Origin: Tachypleus tridentatus
Taxonomy: Eukaryota > Arthropoda > Merostomata > Xiphosura > Limulidae
Direction: 5' to 3'
Length of the DNA stretch: 64,000 nt
NCBI RefSeq assembly: GCF_004210375.1
Contig: NC_134829.1
Coordinates: forward strand, 27,668,034 to 27,732,033
The position numbers were made by a program, and so were the translations under genes. The notes beneath the pieces were generated by a model that was given only the letters and a program-made list of their open reading frames with translations, had not been told where the DNA came from and made no database searches. Below are positions 25,401 through 37,400 of this stretch, in pieces (position 1 is the stretch's first letter; each line of letters begins with the position of its first letter).

Positions 25401-28400
25401 AAGTTTCCTAAATTTTTAAAAGCAAACCAATTCCAATTTATTCACTCCAATGATTGGCAAGGATAGACAAAATCCCCTTTAACTTTACTCATGACAGTCC
25501 ATAAGTGACTGTCCAAGATATATAATAATACCATCTAGTAAGTGCCTAAATGGCCCCATGGAACATCTCATTTCTACAGTCTGTTGCAACTAGTAGTAAA
25601 AATAATCAATCTGGTTGTCAGTGTGGAATTTGATTGAGAAAATCACTTGGCTGGACAACATTCACCACAAAGTGGGATCCACTGTAAACAAGATGTAAGT
25701 GGCCCTGGTAAATAAAAGCAAGATTCTGACAAAATTGCCCTCTCCTCCTCATAATCCAGTTAAACACAGCCATAGGGTAGGGAAATACTCAGAGGAAGAA
25801 GCTGCCTGAGCATGAAAAAAAATAAGAAAAAGGATTTGGGAGAAGTCTGAATATCAACCTATAAAATGTCTTCCAGTAAACAAATGAAATAGTCAGCTAA
25901 AATCAAATGTGGTGAATCTGCTGAGATGCAACTCAGAAGATACCTCACTTGTACAGACCAAAACATGTAAAATGGATATTTGGAAATTCACCTACAAGGA
26001 AATGGAGAAAAAAGCAAAGGAAACTGAAGGATCCCAATAAAAACAGCTAAAACAATCTCCACAAAAGGAGATAATGTGTGTTACTTCCAGGCATGACAGG
26101 CCAAAACAAATTATCAGATTAAAATTGATTATACAGCTGAGAAATAAATGGCAAAAGAATTGCAGAGGTGGACACATCCCCTTCTCTAGTTGTCAAAGAT
26201 TTAGAAAAAAAAAAGACATTATGACTTGAGAAGAGACAAAAAAGTCCTATAAACATACTAACTAACTTATTAATATGTAGGCAGCCAAAAAATCAGAAAG
26301 AAAGAGCAACTAAATAGTTCCCCCTTCCACCAAGGAAGGAGTAGACTCAAAGGAAACATGGAAAAGCCCCACAATCTCACAAATCCAAATGATTAATAGA
26401 AGAAAAGGAGTACAATCCAAATCGAAGGTGTGAAAAGCCAACATTAAAATACCAGAAAACAGAATCTGAATTCTCCCCAGGATCAGTAAAAAACAACAAC
26501 TTCAGAAGCCATAGGAGTAATCACTCCAAACCAAATATGGACAGCTCCATCCAAAAGTCTCCCCCCTTACCACATAGAGATGTGAGGCAACAAGGAGGAG
26601 TACAGGAGGTCAGATTAGTTGCAGTGTTGACAATAATATTACAAGAATATATATCCACCAATATCAATCCTCAGTTGTTTTTTTTTAATTATAATTTTAC
26701 TAAAATCCACAAAGGGGCATGAAAATTGCAATCAATAATGGGATGACACGTAACACTTCTTCAAAATGACCAAGACACAATGTAAACAAAAAATAACTCT
26801 ATCCTAAACTGATGATTGCTTTAGTGTGTAGATCACCTTGCATTGTATACTGATTGCATGAACTGTGTAGTGTTCACAAAGTAGTGCTAAAGGCTGGCCA
26901 GTGTTATATACATAAATAGAGAAAAAAAGAGTAATTTGGCACCATTTCTTCAAAACTTGGTTAAAAAAGTACACTTCAAGATCTTAGATAATCATGTTAA
27001 AAGTTGTACAAGTTTTATCACCAAGACAATAATTTAGTAAAGTGAAGCACATGTACAATTTGAAGAAAACCTGAACTTGGGGAATAGTTTTTAAGGTGAA
27101 ACGTGTTACATGAAGATAACCAGGCCAAACAGTAGTGGATGAGAGAACCAGGATTCCTTGAATTGATCTACAACACAAAAACATGGAACATGTAAAACCT
27201 CATTCAGTTCACTATCAGACTCAGTGAAATCATACTAATTTATTTAAATTTATTGACCTTAAATAAAGCACTTCACCAACAAAATTTAAAGCTATGGGGT
27301 GGTGAAGAAAAATTGAATCTTATAAGGTAACAACTCAAAAGTATAATGTTGCACAGCTTTTCCATCACCAAGTATTATTCCCAAGCTTTCGTGTTTGGAT
27401 TTTTTTATCATTCAAACTCACAGAAGTCTGTCTAAACTCTAACAATTTTACAAAAAAATAAGGTCTTCTCTGTCCTTTTATGCACCAAGTCCAAATTTCT
27501 AAGTTTCATTTGACACTTTAAATGACCAAACCACAAATCATTCTAGAATAATAAAAAGAACCATCACTGCCACAACACTCCAAGAAAGTCTTATCTGAGT
27601 ATTTCAATACTTCTTGATTGAAAAACACTAAAAAATCTTAAACAAAACTATTATCTTTGACAAGCTGCTATGTTACATATATTTTCCTGATACATGTATA
27701 AATGTGAGCCTCCAAAAACACATTAACTTTATTCTTGTCCTGAGACGATATGTGGAATGTGAAAAAACAAGATATATTTAAAAATGGCTGGTATGGGTAG
27801 AGAAAGCACAACAACATTTTGACTTTCTTGTGAAGGTGACTTTTTATGTTCTTTGAATCTGGTTTCCATTTTTCTACTTGTTTCTCCAATATAGAAGTCG
27901 TGGCAGTTATCACATTGTATTTTGTAAATAATGTTGGTGTGGTGTTTGTCAGTGTAGTTTTTACATAGTATAGACCTCAGTTTTGTGCCTGGTTTTTGAA
28001 TAAATTTTGTATTAACTTGAATGCCATATTTTGTTACTAATTTTTGCCAAATGTTGGTTATTTGTTTGCTGATGTCAGGAATATATGGTATACAGCAGTA
28101 TATGGTTTCGTGATTTTTTGATTCGTGAGATATATTTACTTTAGTTGGTTGATTTTGCTTTCTGTCTAGGTGTGTGCATATAATGTTTTCTATGGTTTGT
28201 GGGGGAAACTTATTGATGTTGATGAAGTATTGTTTTATTTTGTCTAATTCATTGTTAATTTTATCTGGTGAGCATAGTTTTATGGCTGTGTTTATTTGGT
28301 TTCTTAGTATGTTGAGTTTTTGTTTTGTTTCATGAGCTGAGTCCCAAGGAATTTATAGTCCAGTATGGATGATTTTTCAATGGATTCCTGTTTCAAATTG

Positions 28401-31400
28401 AGTATCGGGTCTTGTAATTTTGAGGTTAAGAAATGATATTTGATTGCTTTCTTCCTGTTCACATGTGAAGTTAATGTTGGGATGTATAGAGTTAATGTGA
28501 TCAAAAAGATTAAGTGTGTTCTGTAGATGTGAATCCTGCAATCGTGTCATCTACATATCTGTACCAATATAGTGGTGGATGTAATGCTGTGTTAATTGCT
28601 TGTGTTTCAACTTGCATCATAAAAAATATTGCCTAGAACTGGTGATACTGGATTGCCCATGCTAAGGCCATGCCATTTGTTTGTATATAGTTGTGGTTGT
28701 TGAACATGAAGTTTGTCTTCATCATAGTGAATTCTATGAGGGTTGCTAATTGGTTGCTGGAAATGTCTATTGATGAGTTAGGGTCTTGGATATAGAGTTC
28801 TATGACTATCTTGAAGGCTTCAATGGTTGGGACTTCTATAAAGAGGGATATAGAATTGAAAAACTGGCCATTAAGACTTTATGCTTAAGTTGATTAAGGT
28901 TAGATTTGAAATTAAAGGTGTCTCTGATGAATGAGAAGCTGATGTTACATATTTGGAGAATGCCCATGCTATGTATTTACCAAGACTAATTAAACAATTC
29001 ATATGTGGACATTATTGGTCATAATGGACAATCTGGTTTATGAGGTTTGGGGATGCCGTATATTTGTGGTGTGCATGAGTCGGTTTTGTCATAAGTAGGA
29101 ATAAAGTGTTTGTGAAATTGTGTTGGTTTTTTTCATTTTTAGTAGTATTTTGTTTAGTTGCATTTCATGTGTCTTTGTTGGACTTGTGTGTATTGGTTTA
29201 AACTGGTTTGTATCCAATAGAATGTTTTTCATATTTTGGATGTATTCATTCGTGTTCATTATGACTATAGCATTTCCTTTATCTGCTTTTAGAATTTTAA
29301 TGCTTTTCTCTTGTTTTAGGTTTTTAATGGAATTAATGTCTCTTTTTGTAAGGTTGTTTTCTAGTTTTCTGTTTTGTAAAATTATGTTGATGATTTTGTG
29401 AGAAAATTCTTTCAAAGAATCGTTTAAGATGTTTTTAGGTGTTTCTAGAAAATATTAATTTTTAATTTTTCTGGGAAGTTTGGCTGTTGGATGTCAATAG
29501 AACTATCAAAGTTGTCTTCTTTCTGTTAGTTGTTTTCTGTTGTTTTTTGTTTTCTGTGGAAACTATCACAAGTCTAGGTCTCCTGGCTAGGTCTTCTAAA
29601 CATGCTTTAACTTCTTAGGCTGGGATGTACCTAGGTGCTATTGCAAAGTTGAGTTCTTTTTAAATAGTTTGGTTCAACCAAAAATTATCAACAGAAGAAA
29701 TGACATCTATTTCATTCAACAATGTAGAAAGGAACAACTAACCTCTAACTTTGTAAAGGTAAAAACTATCAAAAAAATTTAATCAATGCACAAACATTAT
29801 CTAAATTTTACAGAAAAAACTATTTATAAACATGTTGAACATGAAATACAAAGAACTACATGACTTACAGAAACAAAAAATGAACCTAGACTATCAACCG
29901 GCATGCTGCATTAAACCAGTGATTTATGGACTTATACAACGAAACATAAACCAAATCAACACTAGAAACAACAGGGACAAAAAGATCTGCTACAACAAAA
30001 AACTAAAAAAACTAAGATGTAAACAACAGAAAAAATGTTGACTAACCTCATAATTAACAGATCTGACCAACAATTAAACACAGGCGAGATACATCTACTT
30101 AACAAAAGACTCCACTTTGCAACAGCACCTAGGTACATCCAACCTTAGATACACAATTTAAAACAGGAATTCACCAAAAAATCACCCATACTGGACTATA
30201 CATTCCTTTTTAAATATATAATTTTCTCTACATGTGGGTTTTCTCATCATCACAGATTATGAAAAAAAGATAGTTTCTTAAGTCCCTTTAAGATGTGTCA
30301 CACCTACCTGCCTCATCTTCACAAGTTTCCTTTTGAAAGATGTTCCCACTATAATATCTACTTCAGAGACATAGACCACTGCTACATTACTAGATGGATG
30401 AAAGTCTACAACTCCCAACTGCTCTGAAACTATTACTTTCACACCCTCTTGAAACAGATAAAACAAGAAATGTTAAACTATTTGTTTTCTAGTACCTTAA
30501 ATTAACTGTTGTTCAGTTTTTAACTCAAGAGTTTTACTCTTGAAGACTTAAATATTAATTTCTCATGCTCTTCTGTATTTTTCCAAATTTTTTTAAAAGA
30601 CACGTTTTCCTTCACTGATTAGCAGAAAATAGACGGTTTATGAGGATTAAGTTATAAAGATAAAACAGAATATGAAGGAAAAAATCACAATTATGACAAA
30701 ATCAAATCAATATTAATCAACATAAGTAAAATAAAACTATGAACATTAAATAAAATTATTGATGAAATAAAGATGATTAAATAGAAATGTTATACTGACA
30801 AAAAAAATTTCCAAACATACTGTATGATGTCAAAAATTAGTATTACATATACAACCAAAAACATTTTATAAAAAAATGCAGGAAGTACTAAAAAATTAAA
30901 GACATTTTGCAATAAGAAATCCCAAAATAAATTGTAGTCACATTAAACAAGAAATTAAAAAAAAAAAAATTATGTTTTGAGGGTTCATTTTATTGTTGGA
31001 AAACTCATACAGAACCCTTAGTATTCCTTGGGACTGTTTGTTTGTTTTGAATTTTGCACAAAGCTACACAAGGAGTATCTGCACAAGCCATCCCTAATTT
31101 AGCAGGGAAACACTAGAGGAAAGGCAGTTAGTCATCACCTACAATTCTTGGACTACTCTTTCAACAATAAATAGTGGGATTCACCATCACTTTATAACAC
31201 TCCCATGGCTGAAAGGACAAGCACATTTGGTGCTGGGAATTCGAACCCACAACTCACAGATTGCAAGTCAAGCACCCTATCCACCTGGTAAGCAAACCAG
31301 CTTGCTGAAACAGAGGAGAGGGGTTTGAAACAAACCTGACTTTAAGCAAAAGTTCTCTACACACTTTTTTAAAGTTTTGACCAATAATAGTGTAAAAATA

Positions 31401-34400
31401 AAGAGCTTATACAATTGGTTGCAATCCCACAATGAGGAGGAGTTGGGCTGCTGCAAGGGAAATAACAGCAGCATTTCCAAAAGTGTCTGTACGAACTCCT
31501 GACCACGAGAGAAAAAAAAAAAGAGATCCAAACTCAGAGAAGTGGAAATGCACCACTTCTGAGCCAGGTATAATCTTCATCCATATGCATAATTTATAAA
31601 ACACAAGGAAAAAAATCATGACATGTAGAGTGGCTTTGGCCTGTTGGAACGTACTTGGCAAGTCAACTACATCCAAAACCAACATCCTTGTGAGGTACAA
31701 ACATCCTGTGAGGATAGGATGAAAACTGTACCACCTTCACCTCCAATCCAGTAATCAGGGATTAAGGATGAATTCAACTTGTGTAAAAACTTATATTGAT
31801 TGGTTCAATCAACTCCAACACCTCAATGCTGGGAACTGACATCACATGCAAAGATAGGATGGGGGCTCCCAATCAAAAGGGGTGAAAAAAAACACTTGTA
31901 AGGGTTGGTTGGTTTGGTAATTTATGGCTTAAAGCAACTAGGCTATCTGCACCATAAATCTGGTAAAAAGTTAAAATTAAAGTAAAATTATTAAAATTCA
32001 TAAAAGGAAATTAAGATAAAACAATGCAACATTTAATTTTTGAATTAAAAACATAAAAGCATTAAATCTAAATTTTACATCTAGTCTACAGCAGTAAGAG
32101 AAAAATTACAGTAATATAAGTTGTAAAGGACTTTCTGTAGCATAAGTTTAATTATCATAACTAGCCAGGAAGACAAACAGGTAAGTTCAAAAACCACTGT
32201 TAGTCACCTGAAGTTGGCCTTTCCAGTCTTGGTTTCAAATTATTTGATGTTATTATCATTTTCAGAAAGTAATAAAAGTTTTAAAAGACTTGTAGCCTCA
32301 AAAACTTCACCTATATGGAGTTCAGGATTAGGGTAAATATCTCGTTAATGGCAAAAATGCATGCAAACAGTTTTAGAGAGAGAGAAGTTAAAGCCATTTG
32401 CCATGGTTCACTTCAGTAAACAATTGAGGGCAGTCTGTAGCTGCTGCTCAATATACCTCATGTTCGACAACTGACAAGAGATGTGAAAGTCATCGACACA
32501 GAGCCCATTTGCAACAGTAAGAGGGAGTTGTTCACTAATGGCATTAATCTTTATACTGAAAAGTGCAACATTCAAAACATGTTCCTTATGACTCCAAGTT
32601 CCTGTAGAAAAGAACAGGAAAGTGTTAAACCCACACAAATGTGAAATCTCCTGTCCATTAAAAAATGTTTAATAAAAATGGGCAAATGGCCATGTTACCC
32701 ATATAAATGGAGATCTCACAAAATTCCATACCTCCATGTTGTATCATAAGCCTTCTCAATGTCAAAGGATACTGATACAAGACATTGTTGTTTGAAAGGC
32801 TTCTCTGATTGACATTTCAAGTCAAATCAGATGGTCCATGGTGGAGCGCTGTCATCGGAATCCACATTGGGTGGGTGAGAAGAGGTCGTCTGATTCAAGG
32901 AACCAAACAAGATGAGCATTAATCATCCTCTCTAAGGTCTTACAGAGACAGCTCATAAAAGCAATTGGACAGTAGTTTGAAAGAACACTGGGATCATTCC
33001 CAGGCTTAGAGGAAAGTAGGACAGGAAAAACATTCCCCTACCAGATCCAGTTAAAAACAAAGGAGATAGATGGTGCAGCATTTCATAGTGTACATCATTA
33101 GGTTCAATTGATGTACTGTCAGACTGATGGTCAGTTTGAGTTCCACCAGTGTAGAGAGACGATTATAGTCATACAGACAATCAGCTTGAAAGGAAAGAGG
33201 TGATTGCTCTGCCTGAGTCTTGATGGTTAAGAAGGTAGAGGATAAAGCAGAAGTGCTAGATACTAGAAAAAAGCTTTCACCTAGAGTATCAGTGATGCTC
33301 TGGGTATAAGCTATTTCCTGGCCATCAGAAAGCAAGATAAAGTGGGGGACAGAATTATATTGTTCATTGACCTTTCAAATCTTTTTCCATATGATTTTGT
33401 AACAGGTGGTAGAAGATATGCTGGTTTTGAACTTAATCCAAGAGTCCTTCTGGCTTTGACATCTTAACCAATGAGCATGTGCACAGGCCTGCTGGAAAAC
33501 GATGCAGTGCAAGAGTGTGGGGTTCCTACAAAAAGTATCCAAGGCTCATTTTTGAGTATCCCTGCAATGTAGCAGGCAGAATTCCACCATGGATGAGGAT
33601 ATCATGGAAAACATGTCATGGTTTTGGAATATCTTGAGCAGCAGCTTGTATAATACAGTCAGTCACTGTTGCTACACAGTCGTCTATTGGTGGCTTACAG
33701 ACGATGGCAGGATCAACTTCTGCCAAAACAGTGAAAGGGGGTCAGTTTGCTTCATCCAGTTTCCACCAGGGCACATGGGTCAGGTGGCATGACCATAGCC
33801 AGCCTTTTTCTATGTTATAAGAAAATGATCACTGCCTCGTGGATAACTGTCCACCCTCAGTGAAAAGTGGGAGAATAACGAAGAAGAGCAAATTGAGAGA
33901 TCAATAGGAGTAAAGAACTGACTAGGCATGAAAATAAGTAGAAGAACCAATAATGAAAAGAGAAAGGTTGTGATCAGAGAGCATACACTCTACAGAGTGA
34001 CCCCTCCCATCAATATCAGCACTTCTCCAGAGGGGATGATATCCATTAAAGCCATCCAGGATCAAAAAGGGAGACAGCAACTGTTCAATGAGAGCATCAA
34101 GGTCTGATTGATCATAGGTCTCTCTAGGCAACAGGTAGAGAGAACAAAGAGTGATGGTATGACCCAAGGAAACAGAGATGGCTATGGCCTCCAAGGGTGT
34201 GTTAAGTGGCAGACAGGGTGGGCACACACTGATCAAACAACCGTGCAACCCCTCCATGCACTCATCCATCACACAGTCTGTCATTTCTGTACAAAGAAAA
34301 CTGCAGAAAGGTGACTGTATTGGCAAGTTTCAGAAATGGTTCCTGCTGTAAGAAAAAGACACAGGATGGTAGGAAGCAATCAGTACTTTGATGTCATCCA

Positions 34401-37400
34401 GATTTGAAGATAAACTTTGACAGTTCCATTGTATCAAGGTGGCCATTTTTATTTATGTGTAGGCAAATAAAGTGAAAAGCCCTTCTGTTTATGACCACAT
34501 TTTTTTCTTTATTGTCTTTATTCGAGGGAGGTCTGTTGACCTCCATAGATCCTACCCTAGATTGATTGGGCAGGTCTTTGTTGTTGGAAGAGGATTCCAG
34601 CAACTGAGGACGTGAACAAATGATTGTTTTTCATCTTGGGGTGGGAAATGAAGATGTACTCAAAGAAATGCTCTCACCCAGAACCAAAGGAAGTGGATCT
34701 TGGAATCTGCTGATTGTATGTTAGGGGCAGAGATTGATGTTGACATTGATTCATCAACTTCTTTAAGCATGGAGGTCAAAAGATTTTTCATTTGGTTTGA
34801 GAACGATTCTTTTGGAGGCACAGAGAGATTCATCTGCACTCCCACTGTAGTAGTGGAATGAAGTGCAGCAGCATACGTCTAAGATGAAGTGGTGGACAGA
34901 AACTTTCAAAACTCAGGGTAAGTAATATTTTGAATTATTTTCAAATGCTCCACCTCTTTTTCTTCCAAACATTTAGGGCAAGAACGAAAGTAGTATGGGT
35001 GAGAGTCATTGCAACTGATGCAATGAGGGTCTGTTTCACACTTCCAGGCATTGTGGTCCTTGCCACTACAACAAGTACATGTCAAGGAACCACAACATGA
35101 TGTCTTCGAGTGACTGAACTGCTGACACTGGAAACATCTGAGAGGATTTGGAATGTATGGCCATAGTGATGTAAATGTCAGAATGAGGACACTGGTTGGC
35201 ATCATAATTCCATCTTTGCGAGTAGAGATATACCTCACTGCAGAAACTTCTTGGGTGGAGAAACCAGTGAGAATCTCTGACTTGGAGATGAACTTCAAAT
35301 CCTTCTCAACAATGGCTCCTCATGACAAATTCAAGGTAGCATGAGGCATTACCTCAAAAGGTATATCCCCAATTGTCTTTGAATGCAAGTGAAGTTTCCT
35401 GTGTTGAGATGTAGATGTTCCCACCAATATGTCACAAGAGCAAAGCTTCTTTACTGACTTTGGAGAGTCAGCAAGTCTCTCTAGTCCCTTCTGAATGAAA
35501 ATGGTAGGAATTTGCCCTAAAGGTTTGTCTTAAAGAGAATATAGTATAAGAAAATGAGGTACAGGTGTTACAAATGTTGAAGATTGCTGCTCAGAATCTT
35601 CAAAATGTGGTCATTTACCTATGGACTGTTTTTCACTATTTTATTTATATTTTTATTTGGAGGATCCATAATAAAAAAACAATATTTTGGTGCCCACTGA
35701 TCCCACCCACCATGAAGCCTTACAAGGGGACACACTACAATGTCAAAGGACATTGCAATAATACCAGAGTTTTGTGAGCACTATACCCAAATATCAGCAT
35801 CAAATACAGTGTTCACAACATCTGCTGAGAACATCTGACACTGGTACTTGGTTGTCCCTGATCCAAGTGGACAAGCTGACTCACCATAAGGGGACCACTC
35901 CAAGGCTGCCCATCTACAGGAATTCAAGGCCAAAGTGGTGTGTTAGGGTTGGTACCCTCAACCACCAGGATCCTATCCTCCCCTTCAAGGGTCACAATGC
36001 ACAACAAACACGTGGGTGGATGTATAGATCCCAGAGAAGGTAATCTGAAAGAACAAGAACCTTCCCTGGGAGATCCCCTCATCACATACAGGAATCCACA
36101 CCAAGGGAACTTGTGAGGGATGTACCTCAAATGGTATGGAATGTGCATCACAAGGCCAATGTCAACCAGTACAGTGACAGATCAACTTCATGGTAAAGTA
36201 AGTGGTATAAGAAGGCCACAGCATCTTGAAAAATGATGGACAAACTCTAGTGGTTGTGGATTTTGTTAAATATGTAAACAGTATAAGAAGACCACATTAA
36301 CCAGTAAGGTGAGGGATCAACTCCATGGTATTGTAAATGGTATAAGGAGGCCACATTATCTTATAAGGTAACACATCAACTCTGATTGTGGATACTGTTG
36401 AATAATAAGTAAATAGTATAAGGAGCAAATGTCATCCAATAAGATGAAAGATAAACTCCTATTATTGTGTAAAATAGCTTTAGGAAGTCATATCCACCAG
36501 CAAGGAGACAGATGAAATCATGTGAAGGCCACACTGCAGCTATGCCATCAGAACATCATTGCTCTACTTTCAACTGAATAGTTATAGCCAACGTTTTAGT
36601 CAAACCCATTCAGTAATGTGCTTCCATAATCAATCACCCCAGAATCTTGAAATTATAAAGTGATAAGGGTTACCATATTCCACTCTGAGAAGAAGGGTGA
36701 GAATGCATTGGAGAGCCCAGAGGAACATCACCACTAAAGACCTATTTTGAAAGGAACATCATACTGAGTTAATCACTCAAGGCATGGCAAGGATGGGCAG
36801 CTATCCCCTTCTACTTTACCAAGTATTTTATGGATGGTACAGTCTGGAATGGGCATGTTTATGAAGCAATTATTGCAAGGTGGATAACCTTCTAGCAATC
36901 TTATGGAACACCCATCCCTATGGTAAGCATAGAAAGCCATGTGAAAAAGAGCATGAATCTATAATGCATACTGTGCATATTTGATGTTAAAAAATATCTG
37001 GTCAGGCATCACTTACCAGAGTGTCATCTATGTGATAAAAGAGTAGAAAGAAAGGCCCCTGAAAAGGAGAAAAAATGAATAAAATTTATCTGTTAATGTC
37101 ACGTTGAAGTCTGGAGTATAGCCACAGGTGGAAGACAAAACCCTGGCATGGATGAAAGTGCAATGAGATGAAGATAGTGAGACATAAATGTACTGAGCAT
37201 GATCCACACACCAGTGGGGAGAATTTTCAATGCTGGATAATGAAGATGAAAAGTGAGTAAAAATGGGAAAAAATGGAATGTATGGGAGTAAACATGAAGA
37301 AAGGTACAGGATAAAGAAGGGAGAGAGAAGTAAACCAAATAGAACATAAAGCTGACTCAATTTATAGGGAAGAATGGGAAAGATCATGAAGGGAGGAAGA

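Larger units (their letters stand above)
31902..35540 (-). mobile_element. gag-EN-RT non-LTR retrotransposon (Jockey/I-like), internally deleted and dead
   Basis: ORF1, endonuclease, RT and 3' end follow in order on the - strand. The 3' end (gcagatagcctagttgcttt, then accaaaccaaccaacc) closes the element at 31902. Between the end of RT (about 32320) and the 3' UTR (about 32170) the post-RT/RNase H-like region of related elements is missing. Frameshifts and stops occur in every part. It sits inside FAAP24 intron 1 in the same orientation as the gene. Confidence 0.85.

Noticed and set aside
29120-29401. 93-codon + strand hydrophobic frame (possible membrane protein)
   Set aside because: It is the antisense shadow of the Penelope RT N-terminal region on the - strand.
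31902-31960. Independent small repeat (gcagatagcctag word)
   Set aside because: It continues from the LINE 3' UTR to its tail in the same orientation, so it is the end of that element and was not listed as a separate repeat.
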